From an uncultured Eubacteriales bacterium (GTDB taxonomy: Bacteria > Bacillota > Clostridia > Oscillospirales > Acutalibacteraceae), in assembly GCA_934525065.1 (NCBI GenBank), contig CAKSYX010000003.1, positions 47,830 to 111,829 of the forward strand: 64,000 bases of DNA. The letters are read 5' to 3'. A program made the position numbers and the translations under genes. Positions within the stretch are counted from its first letter, which is position 1; each line of letters opens with the position of its first letter. The notes below the pieces were generated by a model. That model was not told the origin of the DNA, made no database searches, and was given only the letters and a program-made list of their open reading frames with translations. This document shows, one piece after another, positions 1 to 7,491 of the stretch.

Positions 1-73
1 CTCCGAGCGTTGCGAGTGACTGAACCTTAACCGAAAAGCGGGGCAAAGCCTTTACTTTTGTTTTTTCCATCAT
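1..73 (-). CDS. Start of an unidentified gene, cut by the window edge
   Basis: Only the first 24 codons are present, reading off the left edge. An AGGAGT ribosome binding site lies 7 bases before the ATG, and a promoter-like pair is further upstream at 138-166. The visible residues (MMEKTKVKALPRFSVKVQS, then LATLG) are too few to name a family. The short basic start followed by a hydrophobic stretch would fit a membrane protein, but that is a guess. The gene is divergent from nothing; it runs the same way as the acetylation genes to its right and is separated from them by a dispersed repeat and a terminator. Confidence 0.6.
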   Translation of the reverse strand, partial: MMEKTKVKALPRFSVKVQSLATLG

Positions 74-137
74 GAATCACTACTCCTGAATAACGCTTGC
101 TTCGCTGCAGAATGTGTGCAGCAGAGGACTTTAACAT

Positions 138-166
138 ATTAAACTATAAAAGTGCACTTTAGTCAA
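138..166 (-). promoter_or_regulatory. Sigma-A type promoter for the left-edge gene
   Basis: On the minus strand a TTGACT -35 box (161-166) is followed after 17 bases by TTTAAT (138-143). It points at the ATG at 73. Base match and spacing are good; no regulator site is evident. Confidence 0.5.
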
Positions 167-191
167 GAGTGTTTTTGAAAAAAAGTCGCGA

Positions 192-359
192 TTAGGCGGA
201 GAGCTTCGAACTCAATGCGGTTTTTTAAGGCAAATTTCCGCCGATACTGCGTTAAAACGCCTCGCAATGCTTGACACGGGTATAGTGAGACAAAAAGTGC
301 TGCAATGTGCGGAAAAACAAGTTCTTCAGGCACATTGAGTTTGAAGCTCTCCGGCCTAA
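192..359. repeat. Dispersed inverted-terminus repeat, copy 1 (short form)
   Basis: This is the first of three copies of a non-coding repeat (others at 7095-7373 and 16135-16338). The two ends form an imperfect inverted repeat of about 27 bases: TTAGGCGGAGAGCTTCGAAC on the left against the complement of the last bases ending GGCCTAA. Inside are modules shared with the other copies: a GCGG-T-run-AAGG block after the left end, and a GCAATGTGCGGAAAAACAA block before the right end. The central block of about 60 bases present in the other two copies is missing here. No transposase is encoded, so the element looks like a MITE or another structured mobile repeat. It sits between two minus-strand genes. 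Confidence 0.75.
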
Positions 360-384
360 CCGTGAAGCCCGCTGTCAGGCGTAC

Positions 385-423
385 AAAACCGCTCTTCCGT
401 TTTTTGTTCGGAAGAGCGGTTTT
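385..423 (-). terminator. Hairpin terminator after the SGNH-like gene
   Basis: A perfect 15-base stem (AAAACCGCTCTTCCG at 385-399 and its complement at 409-423) lies 2 bases beyond the stop of the gene at 426-1382. The flanking A/T runs make it work in either direction in principle. Confidence 0.8.
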
Positions 424-425
424 GT

Positions 426-1382
426 TCAGCTTGTTTTAATGCTCTCGTTGAATTGCTTAACGGCGTCGTGCCATTGCGCGTAGGCACTGTCGTTTCGTTT
501 GTCCTTGAAAAGCCCGGTTTTTTGCAGGTACTTTGCAAGAAAAACGGAAACCTTTGTTGCGCCGGAATAGTTGAGGTGGTCGCCCTTGTCCTTTGTTTCA
601 AGCTTCCAGTTTATCGGAATCTGCCTTCTCATGAGGTTCAGGTCAAGGTATTCAACGCCGAGCTTTTTTGCAAGCTTTTCAACTGCGTTGTGGCGCGGCA
701 TACTCCAGTTCTTCGTGCTCGGTGAGCTGACCAGAACAAACCTTGCTCCGTTTGCTTCGCAGAAGTCACGCATCATTTTGACGTATTTTTCGTTCTGCTT
801 TGAAAAGCTTTCCTCAAACGGGGAGGGCTTCATATAGTCCTTTGTTGATGCGGGTGAAACGGCGTTATTGTAGATATAGCCTTTGTTTATCTCTGTGCTT
901 GAAAGGTCAACGCCGAACGACCAGTCGCGCAGGCTCAGCGTTTTCCAACGGTCGTGGTAGCGGAAAACGCTCAGCTTTTCTGAAAGCTTTTGGGTCAATA
1001 TATCCGTTTGAGTAAACGCGCGGTAGATGACGTTTGTTTCAAGCATAACGATTCTCGGCTGCTGCTTTTCAAAGGTCTTTTCCAAAAACTCGTAGGAGTA
1101 GCAGAGAACCTGCGCCGAGGTTGCGCAAACGTATGACGTGATTCCGCTTTCGGTCCAAATTTTGAGCGGAACAAAGGCACTGTAGGCTTCGCTGTCACCA
1201 ATGATGAGCGTGTCTATTGTGTTTTCCGGCTCGCCGAGGATACCGTTGGCGGTAGAGTCGAGCATACCGGATTCCTTCGAGTTGCCCTTGGGCTGGAAAA
1301 TGAGCGAAGCGCCGAACATCAAAACGAGCAGCACCAGCGCAAAGGAGAGCAGACGCCAGAAGAGCTTTAAATACTTTTTCAT
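426..1382 (-). CDS. SGNH-hydrolase-like membrane-anchored protein, partner of an MBOAT acyltransferase
   Basis: The protein has 318 residues. It starts with one membrane segment (about residues 8-28) followed by an extracytoplasmic domain. A GDSEA block near residue 62 resembles the serine block of SGNH/GDSL enzymes, and GDHLNYSGA near residue 268 supplies the matching DxxH block. This layout is typical of the DltD/AlgX/AlgJ-like proteins that work with MBOAT O-acyltransferases to acetylate surface polymers. The start has an AAGGGGG site 9 bases upstream. The MBOAT gene lies 12 bases upstream in the same direction, so the two form an operon. The substrate (polysaccharide, teichoic acid or peptidoglycan) cannot be read from the sequence. 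Family assignment is reasonably sure; the transferred group is inferred to be acetyl from the neighbour. Confidence 0.75.
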   Translation of the reverse strand: MKKYLKLFWRLLSFALVLLVLMFGASLIFQPKGNSKESGMLDSTANGILGEPENTIDTLIIGDSEAYSAFVPLKIWTESGITSYVCATSAQVLCYSYEFLEKTFEKQQPRIVMLETNVIYRAFTQTDILTQKLSEKLSVFRYHDRWKTLSLRDWSFGVDLSSTEINKGYIYNNAVSPASTKDYMKPSPFEESFSKQNEKYVKMMRDFCEANGARFVLVSSPSTKNWSMPRHNAVEKLAKKLGVEYLDLNLMRRQIPINWKLETKDKGDHLNYSGATKVSVFLAKYLQKTGLFKDKRNDSAYAQWHDAVKQFNESIKTS

Positions 1383-1394
1383 GACCGCACCCCC

Positions 1395-3029
1395 TTAAAA
1401 CTCGGCGTACATCGGGTCAACGGGAACATATCCCGGACCGTAAGCGCCGAAAATGATGATGAACATGATGAGTGCATAGAGAATGATGCGGCGGACAACA
1501 ACGTTCTGCGAGGCAATTCTTTCGTTTACGTCAATGCCCTTTTCCTTGAGAAGGCCAACGATAAAGACAATCAGAACAACAACGCCGACGATGAAAAGGT
1601 CCTTCGTGTCAATTCCGAAAGGCTTTAGTGTACTGTCGCTCAAGGCGGTGAAATGAACCTTTGTGAACATCAGCTTTGTCATTTCAAAGGCAGCGCGAAG
1701 CCCGTTCGCGCGGAAGAACAGCTCGCCGAAAACAACGAGAACCGCCGAGCGCAGAATCTGAAAAATTCTGTACGGAAGCCTCTCCGGGTTGATATGAAGC
1801 TTTTCGTTGAAAAGCTTGACTGCCGGGGCAATGAGACTTCCGCAAAGGATCAGAACAAAGTGATACATTCCGAAGAAGATGTAATGCCACGCAGAGCCGT
1901 GCCAAAGTCCGTTGCAAAACCAGACACAAAACAGGGCAATGCTGCCGGCAAGCAGGGGGCCGAAATGGTTGCCGAGCTTTTTGCGCGCCGAGGAGGTCAG
2001 GCTTTTCATCGGCTTGGACATGGTTACGGGATAGAAAATATAATCCTTGAACCATGTGCCGAGCGTAATATGCCAGCGCTGCCAGAATTCCGAAATCGTT
2101 TTTGAAAAGAACGGCCTGCGGAAATTTTCAGGCATCTCAACGCCGAAAATTATACCGATTCCGACAACCGCGTCCATTGTTCCGGAAAAGTCCATGTAAA
2201 GCTGAACGGTGTATAGCAGTGCGCCGAGGGCAAGCATCGGGCCGTCATAATTTGCGTAGTGGTCAAACGCTTCGTTGACGAAGGGGTTGAGCCTGTCGGC
2301 AACAACGAGCTTTTTCATGTAGCCGAAAAGGATGCGCTGAATGCCGAGCAAAAAGCGGTGGTAGTCGATCTGTGTAACGCTCCAGAGCTTTTCCGCCGTT
2401 TGATTATAGCGGCAGATAGGGCCTTCAACAATTTGCGGAAAGAACGACATAAAAAGGCCGAGACGGAAAATGTTATCGTCCGCCTTTGTTGTTCCGCGAT
2501 AGACGTCAAAGAGATATGAAACAGCTTGAAGCGAATAGAAGGAAATGCCTATCGGCATGAGGTATGACGGAATTTCAAGCCTTGTTGAAACATTGAGAGC
2601 GGCGAGAACAGCGTTGAGGTTTTCCGTGAAGAACGGCGAATACTTGAGCACAAGCAGAAGCCCGATATGCAAAAACGCCGCAAAGCCGAGCACAAGGCGG
2701 CTCTTTTTTTGAAAGCTCTTTTTGATTTGTTTTCGCTCTTCCTTTTCCGCCGCTTTGACCGCTTCGGATTGCTTCCTCTGAATCCGGTCGAGCCACAGGC
2801 CGAAGTAATGAACGGCCAGGATTGAAAGCAGCAAATAGATGATGAGCTTTCCGCTGACGAGCCAGAAGTAAATGAGGCTCGCCGCAAGGAGAAAGTATTT
2901 TTTAGCCCTTTTCGGCATGATTAAAAAGCCGAGAATGCTCGCGGGGAGAAAGAAATATAAAAACGCATTTGAAAAATACGACGTCATTATTGAGTATTTA
3001 CCGGCAAAAAGCAGGTATGAAAGGCTCAT
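1395..3029 (-). CDS. MBOAT family membrane-bound O-acyltransferase (AlgI/DltB-like)
   Basis: The 544-residue protein has many membrane segments and the family hallmarks: an MPIGISFYSLQ block near residue 158, the FWQRWHITLGTWFKDYIFYP block near residue 314, and the catalytic histidine in GLWHGSAWHYIFFG near residue 370. It moves an acyl group across the membrane to a surface acceptor, handing over to the SGNH-like protein encoded next. The ATG at 3029 is chosen because a GGAGGAGG site lies just upstream. A second Met (residue 15) would fit the family N-terminus but has no such site. Length is slightly above the usual 460-520 residues. A 21-codon reading frame upstream ends on its start codon (ATGA overlap). 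Confidence 0.9.
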   Translation of the reverse strand: MSLSYLLFAGKYSIMTSYFSNAFLYFFLPASILGFLIMPKRAKKYFLLAASLIYFWLVSGKLIIYLLLSILAVHYFGLWLDRIQRKQSEAVKAAEKEERKQIKKSFQKKSRLVLGFAAFLHIGLLLVLKYSPFFTENLNAVLAALNVSTRLEIPSYLMPIGISFYSLQAVSYLFDVYRGTTKADDNIFRLGLFMSFFPQIVEGPICRYNQTAEKLWSVTQIDYHRFLLGIQRILFGYMKKLVVADRLNPFVNEAFDHYANYDGPMLALGALLYTVQLYMDFSGTMDAVVGIGIIFGVEMPENFRRPFFSKTISEFWQRWHITLGTWFKDYIFYPVTMSKPMKSLTSSARKKLGNHFGPLLAGSIALFCVWFCNGLWHGSAWHYIFFGMYHFVLILCGSLIAPAVKLFNEKLHINPERLPYRIFQILRSAVLVVFGELFFRANGLRAAFEMTKLMFTKVHFTALSDSTLKPFGIDTKDLFIVGVVVLIVFIVGLLKEKGIDVNERIASQNVVVRRIILYALIMFIIIFGAYGPGYVPVDPMYAEF

Positions 3030-3091
3030 CTTCTTTCCTCCTCCGGCTGCGCTTTTGAAACGTTAAAAAAGCGCAAAAGTAAAAAATTCAT
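3026..3091 (-). CDS. Possible 21-residue leader peptide coupled to the MBOAT gene
   Basis: A reading frame MNFLLLRFFNVSKAQPEEER(R) begins with ATG about 10 bases after GAAAGGA. Its TGA stop overlaps the MBOAT ATG as ATGA. The position and coupling suggest translational coupling or a leader peptide. No similarity is recognised and the length is so short that chance remains possible. Confidence 0.3.
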   Translation of the reverse strand: MNFLLLRFFNVSKAQPEEERR

Positions 3092-3620
3092 TTTTTTCAA
3101 ATCCTTTCGTTATTCGGCAGAAAGAGAAAATGCTTTGCCGCTTTTTGCCGGCGGCGGCTTTCTGCACATTTTTTTGTGCGCCTGTTCATAGGACGCAAAA
3201 GCAAGGAGAATTATACTGTATACTGATTACGCAATGGAAAAGAAAGTATGTATAATCTGTCACAAATTTGTGACAAAATTCTTACGATCGCTTTTTGGGC
3301 TTGGATGCGGTTCTTGCCTGCAAAGCCGTGTCCACGCCGAAAATGAATAATACATTCGGAAAAGTGTATATACATTCTTCGTTGAATAATGAATATTCAT
3401 CAATGATTTTGTTGAAAACCATGTTAGGAAAGTTGATAAGTTTACAGATAATCGATATTATATTGATTAAAACGAATTTTTGTGTTAAAAACGCAGAGTT
3501 TTGAACTTTTTCAACTGAGTTTTCAACATATGTAAGAAAATCACTTTACAGTCAAAAAATCATCGTGAAGTAAAATAGCTTTACAGCTTTTTCGGCACAA
3601 CGCCAACGCAAAAATGCATA
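3092..3620. other. Gene-free region with promoter-like and palindromic sites
   Basis: No convincing gene was found in these 530 bases. On the minus strand a weak promoter (TTCCAT 3234-3239, 18 bases, TATAAT 3210-3215) could drive the acetylation operon. A perfect 18-base palindrome, TGTCACAAATTTGTGACA, lies at 3258-3275, directly beside a plus-strand TATAAT at 3251-3256. Further right, a perfect ATGAATATTCAT palindrome (3389-3400) and TGAATAATACATTC (3344-3357) resemble ArgR boxes. The right part is AT-rich. The reading frame at 3295-3504 has no ribosome binding site and was not accepted. Confidence 0.5.
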
Positions 3621-4934
3621 TTACCGCTCTTTTTTGCGTTTAACGAGGTCAATTACTTTGCAGACAAGAGTGTTTTTGAAAAGCGTTTTGTGAAGGCAGT
3701 GGCGTTTGATGCAGCAGACCGCCGCCAGCGTGAAGAGGACGCAAAGTGCCGAGCAGACTTCGGCGCGCAGAATGAAATAGTCCGGGCTGACGGTGAGCCA
3801 CTCGGTGCCGAGATGCGGGTTCAAAATCAGATAAAGTGAATCCTTAACAAGCAGTGCCGCCGAAACCGAAACCGAAAGGTGCAGCGCAATGTGCAGAATG
3901 TTCGGCAGCTTATCGGAAAGGGCATACTTCGGTGCTCCGCCGCGTTCTCGCCTTCCGGAAAGGCAGAGGAGCAAAACCGTGAGCGCAAGCCCGATTGCCG
4001 AAACGGCGGCAGAAATGCTCAAATGCAGCGCAACACTGCGATAGATTTCGCGGTATGTACTTTCGATTTTTTCGCAGGCCGGGCTGAAAACCATGTCGGC
4101 CGGGAAGGAGACAAAAATATCGAAATCATGTTCATAGCTTTCCGAAAGCTCTTCAATGAGTGCAGACATATCGTCAAGTGAGCCGTGAACATAATATGGA
4201 TTTTTTGAATCAAAGACCATCAGACAGTTTTCTTTTGAAGAAAAGAGCTTTTGTGCTTCTTCAAGCGATGAAACGTTTTCGTCGGTCGAAAGGCGCTTCT
4301 CCGTTCTGTCAAAAACCGCATAGCTCACAGAGCGCAGAGCCGCGAGAGTATCGGTGACACTGCGATAGCCCTCGTCAAGTCTTTTCTGAGATTCAAGAAG
4401 CTCGTCATACTGCTTTCTATAATGCTCTTCAACAGCGGCTTGGTTGACCGTACAGCCGTTCGGATTTTTCGTCACAAAGCCGTTTTGAAAATACTCCTTT
4501 TTAACGCTTCCGTTCTTTGTTTCATAGTCCAGAATTTGAAGCGTGGTTTCAATCTGCTTTTGGCAGTTTTTTTCGGCGTCTTCGGTCGCAAAGCGGATCA
4601 TGTCCGGGCTTTCAAAGCCCTCGGGCGAAGAGTACTTGAGTGAGTAGTCAAGAATCGCCGAGAGGGTGTTTTTGACCTCAAGCTTCAGCGGCTCGCTTTT
4701 CCGGTAGTTGAAACGGGGACCCTGCTTAAAGGCGTTGACAACGTAAGTTTGGTTTTCGGTATAAAGCAAAACAACGTCAAGGATCTGCGAGGAAGCAACA
4801 AATGTCGCCACAGCGATGAGAAAGACGATAATCGCCTTTGAAGATGTGAGATAAAGCGCATTGACAAGTGAGCCGGAAGAGATTTTTGAACGGGCGGATG
4901 CACCGCCTTTTGCTGTTTTTTTCCGAGCTTTCAT
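3621..4934 (-). CDS. Membrane protein with extracytoplasmic domain, function unknown
   Basis: The start at 4934 (MKARKKTAKGG) has an AGAGGGTG site and avoids overlap with ksgA, whose stop is 4 bases upstream; a longer frame would run back into ksgA. The roughly 437-residue product has a basic cytoplasmic tail, a membrane segment (about residues 30-55), a large extracytoplasmic region of about 260 residues with coiled-coil-like stretches, then three hydrophobic segments near the C-terminus. The layout (TM, sensor-like domain, TM) recalls the input half of a membrane sensor kinase. No kinase, HAMP or diguanylate cyclase domain follows. Expression is probably coupled to ksgA. Not recognised as a known family. 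Confidence 0.65.
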   Translation of the reverse strand: MKARKKTAKGGASARSKISSGSLVNALYLTSSKAIIVFLIAVATFVASSQILDVVLLYTENQTYVVNAFKQGPRFNYRKSEPLKLEVKNTLSAILDYSLKYSSPEGFESPDMIRFATEDAEKNCQKQIETTLQILDYETKNGSVKKEYFQNGFVTKNPNGCTVNQAAVEEHYRKQYDELLESQKRLDEGYRSVTDTLAALRSVSYAVFDRTEKRLSTDENVSSLEEAQKLFSSKENCLMVFDSKNPYYVHGSLDDMSALIEELSESYEHDFDIFVSFPADMVFSPACEKIESTYREIYRSVALHLSISAAVSAIGLALTVLLLCLSGRRERGGAPKYALSDKLPNILHIALHLSVSVSAALLVKDSLYLILNPHLGTEWLTVSPDYFILRAEVCSALCVLFTLAAVCCIKRHCLHKTLFKNTLVCKVIDLVKRKKER

Positions 4935-4938
4935 TCTG

Positions 4939-5796
4939 TCACCCTCTTTGTAATTCTTCGCCGAGCAAAGCAAACTGCTCAAGACTCATCTGCTCGGCGC
5001 GGACGTTCGCGTCAAGGCCGGCTCTTTCAAGAGCTTCAAGCAGCCGCGGCTTTGAAACGGAGAGAGAAGAGCTGACCGAGTTGAGGAGAGTTTTGCGCCG
5101 TTGGGCGAAGGCTGCCTTAACAAGGCGGAAAAACGCCTTCTCGTCCTTGACGGAAACGGCGGGCTCCTTCCTCAGGTCAAGGCGGATCACGCTGCTGTCA
5201 ACCTTCGGTGCGGGAATAAACGAGCCTTTTGAAACATCGAAAAGCTTTTTTGCTTCGGCGTAATAGTCAACACAGACCGTCACCGCGCCGGCAGAGCGCG
5301 AGCCGCAGCCGCTGCAAAGGCGTTCGGCAACCTCCTTCTGAACCATGACGGTTATGCAGCGAAGGGGCAGGCGGCTTTCAAGCAGGTGAGTGATTATCGG
5401 CGTTGTGATGTAATACGGAAGATTGGCGCAGACAGCAACGTCAAGACCCTGAAATTTTTCCTTGATAAGCTCATGAAGGTCAACCTTCAAAACGTCGGCG
5501 TTGATGACTTCGGTGTTGAGACAGCCGTCAAGCGTTTCCGAAAGGACGGGTATCAGACGACTGTCAAGTTCAATTGAAACAACCTTGGCAGCTCTTTTTG
5601 AAAGCTCCTTCGTCAAAACGCCTATTCCGGCTCCGATTTCAATCACGCCGGTGTGTTCGTTTGCGCCGCCCTCTTCTGCCATTCTCGGGCAGACGGACGG
5701 GTTGACGAGAAAGTTTTGCCCGAGTGCCTTTGAAAACGTGAATCCGTGGCGCGAAAGCACGCTTTTGATTACGGAAATGTCCGATAAGTTTTGCAT
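4939..5796 (-). CDS. ksgA: 16S rRNA dimethyladenosine transferase (RsmA/KsgA)
   Basis: The enzyme dimethylates two adjacent adenines in the 3' hairpin of 16S rRNA during small-subunit assembly. The 285-residue product shows the family start GQNFLVNP, the SAM-binding block IEIGAGIGVLT and the catalytic NLPYYITTP motif. The downstream RLDLRK region and C-terminal helical domain are complete. The ATG at 5796 (MQNLSDIS) is preferred over upstream in-frame Mets: an AAGGAG site lies 11 bases before it, and the upstream part is hydrophobic low-complexity read through the galE promoter region. It is divergent from galE and is followed at 4 bases by an unknown membrane protein. Confidence 0.95.
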   Translation of the reverse strand: MQNLSDISVIKSVLSRHGFTFSKALGQNFLVNPSVCPRMAEEGGANEHTGVIEIGAGIGVLTKELSKRAAKVVSIELDSRLIPVLSETLDGCLNTEVINADVLKVDLHELIKEKFQGLDVAVCANLPYYITTPIITHLLESRLPLRCITVMVQKEVAERLCSGCGSRSAGAVTVCVDYYAEAKKLFDVSKGSFIPAPKVDSSVIRLDLRKEPAVSVKDEKAFFRLVKAAFAQRRKTLLNSVSSSLSVSKPRLLEALERAGLDANVRAEQMSLEQFALLGEELQRG

Positions 5797-5811
5797 AGCA
5801 CAAAATGCTCC

Positions 5812-5839
5812 TTGCATTTTCAAAAAATAGTTGTATAAT
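5812..5839 (+). promoter_or_regulatory. Promoter of galE
   Basis: TTGCAT (5812-5817) and TATAAT (5834-5839) are separated by 16 bases, 32 bases ahead of the galE ATG. A GAGGTGA ribosome binding site is at 5858-5864. The box overlaps the 5' leader of the divergent ksgA. Confidence 0.75.
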
Positions 5840-5870
5840 AACAATAGTATTATAAACGAGGTGATGAATA

Positions 5871-6890
5871 ATGTCAATTCTTGTTACCGGAGGTGCCGGA
5901 TTTATCGGCTCCCATACCTGTGTCGAACTGCTCAAGGCAGGGTATGACGTGGTTGTTGTTGACAACTTCTATAACAGCAAGCGCGAAGCTCTCAGAAGAA
6001 TCGCGGAGCTTGCAAAAAAACAGTTCGCTTTCTATCGCTGTGACATCCGCGATGAGGCCGGACTTGACAAGGTCTTTAAAAGCGAAAAGATTGACGCCGT
6101 GATTCATTTTGCGGGCCTCAAGTGTGTTCCCGAATCCTGCAAAAAGCCGCTTGAATATTACGACAACAATATCGGCGGAACGCTCACCCTTTGCCGGGTG
6201 ATGAGAAACAACGGCTGCAAGCGCATTGTTTTCAGCTCTTCGGCAACCGTTTACGGAATGAACAACGTCTCTCCGCTCAAGGAAACCATGCCGACAGGCG
6301 GAACCACCAATCCCTACGGCACAACAAAGTATATGATCGAGCTCATCCTCAAGGATCTCTATACTTCTGACAACGAGTGGTCGATCAGCCTTCTGCGCTA
6401 CTTCAATCCCATCGGTGCGCACGAAAGCGGAAGAATCGGCGAAGACCCGAACGGGATTCCCAACAACCTCATGCCGTATATCACTCAGGTTGCGGTCGGA
6501 AAGCGCGAATTCCTCAACGTTTTCGGCGATGATTATGACACGCCGGACGGAACCGGAGTGCGCGATTACATTCACGTTGTTGACCTTGCGCTCGGCCACG
6601 TCAAGGCTGTTGCGAGGGTTCTTTCTCAGCGCGGCTGCGAGGCGATCAACCTCGGAACCGGCGTCGGTTACAGCGTTCTTGACGTTGTTCATGCTTTTGA
6701 AAAAGCAAGCGGCGTAAAAATCAACTATAAGATCGGTCCGCGCCGCGACGGCGATATTGCAACCTGCTATTCCGACCCGACCAAGGCCTATGAGCTGCTC
6801 GGCTGGAAAGCGGAACGCAGTCTTGAACAAATGTGCGCCGATTCATGGCGTTGGCAGAGTATGAATCCAAACGGATACCCTGATGAATAA
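5871..6890 (+). CDS. galE: UDP-glucose 4-epimerase
   Basis: The enzyme interconverts UDP-glucose and UDP-galactose with bound NAD. The 339-residue product carries the Rossmann motif TGGAGFIG at residue 6, the SSSATVYG block with the catalytic Ser/Thr near residue 122, and YGTTKY with the catalytic Tyr-Lys near residue 149. RYFNPIGAHESG and the substrate-binding NLGTGVGYSV region are also present. Length is normal for the family. It is transcribed alone from its own promoter. Together with galM elsewhere in the window it serves galactose use or supply of UDP-galactose for surface sugars. Confidence 0.95.
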   Translation: MSILVTGGAGFIGSHTCVELLKAGYDVVVVDNFYNSKREALRRIAELAKKQFAFYRCDIRDEAGLDKVFKSEKIDAVIHFAGLKCVPESCKKPLEYYDNNIGGTLTLCRVMRNNGCKRIVFSSSATVYGMNNVSPLKETMPTGGTTNPYGTTKYMIELILKDLYTSDNEWSISLLRYFNPIGAHESGRIGEDPNGIPNNLMPYITQVAVGKREFLNVFGDDYDTPDGTGVRDYIHVVDLALGHVKAVARVLSQRGCEAINLGTGVGYSVLDVVHAFEKASGVKINYKIGPRRDGDIATCYSDPTKAYELLGWKAERSLEQMCADSWRWQSMNPNGYPDE

Positions 6891-7094
6891 TAAAAAAAGG
6901 CTGTTCTGAAGTGAACTTTCCCGGATTGTGCATACAGTACAAAAACAGCCCGATTTGCAGAAAACTTAATTTTAAGCAACAAACTGATTTCGCTTTTGGG
7001 CGGAGTCAGTTTTGTTTTAGTTTGAATACGGTAGTTGTTGAAGAAGTTGATGTGTTCGGATATGATGAGCCTCGCCCCATCATATCCGGAAAGC

Positions 7095-7373
7095 TTAAGC
7101 TGAGGAGAGTCGAACCCAATGCGCCTGAAGAATTTGTTTTTCCGCATATTGCGGCACTTTTTGGTACGCTTACGTCAGTATGGCTTCGCCAAAGAAGCAG
7201 CACACTGCACGAAAAAACAAGCCCTTCAGGTGCGAAGCAGTTTTTAAAGAGAATTTTTGTCGAGACAAGGCAAAAAGGTGAGTAATGCCGGCGCATTGCG
7301 AGGCCTTTTTAACGCAGTATCGGCGGAAATTTACCTTAAAAAACCGCATCGGGTTCGATTCCCCTCAGCTTAA
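7095..7373. repeat. Dispersed inverted-terminus repeat, copy 2 (longest form)
   Basis: This is the fullest of the three copies. The ends TTAAGCTGAGGAGAGTCGAA and the complement of the right end match over about 28 bases. Read in reverse complement it contains every module seen in copies 1 and 3: the T-run/AAGG block, the CCGCCGATACTGCG block, the TGGCTTCGCC / GTGCAGTGTG block and the GCGGAAAAACAAATTCTT block. Copies 1 and 3 therefore look like internal deletion derivatives. The right end reads like the T-arm and 3' strand of a tRNA or tmRNA (GGGTTCGATTCCC). It lies between galE and the MalY-type gene; no transposase is encoded. Confidence 0.8.
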
Positions 7374-7396
7374 CTCTTTGGATATATTCCGTGGCA

Positions 7397-7441
7397 CAAA
7401 AAAACCTCCCATGGCAGTTATTTTAATTCTGCCATAGGAGG
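7397..7441 (-). terminator. Terminator of the MalY-type gene
   Basis: A 13-base stem (CCTCCCATGGCAG with its near-complement at 7429-7441) is followed on the minus strand by eight T residues. It lies about 50 bases beyond the stop of the aminotransferase gene. Confidence 0.85.
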
Positions 7442-7491
7442 CTGCTTTTTTCTATTGTCTTTTTTACGGACCGGTTCAGTTTTCTTTATAT

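Noticed and set aside
1653..2105. 150-codon plus-strand frame opposite the MBOAT gene
   Set aside because: Antisense shadow of a well-supported membrane protein gene, without a ribosome binding site.
3295..3504. 69-codon plus-strand frame in the gene-free region
   Set aside because: No ribosome binding site and composition typical of AT-rich non-coding DNA with palindromes.
5874..6830. Long minus-strand frame (318 codons) opposite galE
   Set aside because: It is a shadow of galE; GalE motifs are complete on the plus strand and the antisense frame has no family features.
6892..6951. Possible terminator GGCTGTT/AACAGCC after galE
   Set aside because: The loop is about 38 bases and the T-run is on the minus strand, facing the wrong way for galE.
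6911..7296. Open frames sharing a peptide like SVWLRQRSSTLHEKTSPSGA with the mfd upstream frame
   Set aside because: The shared peptide is a translation of the repeat's central block, on opposite strands in the two places; no ribosome binding site and no conservation of a start.
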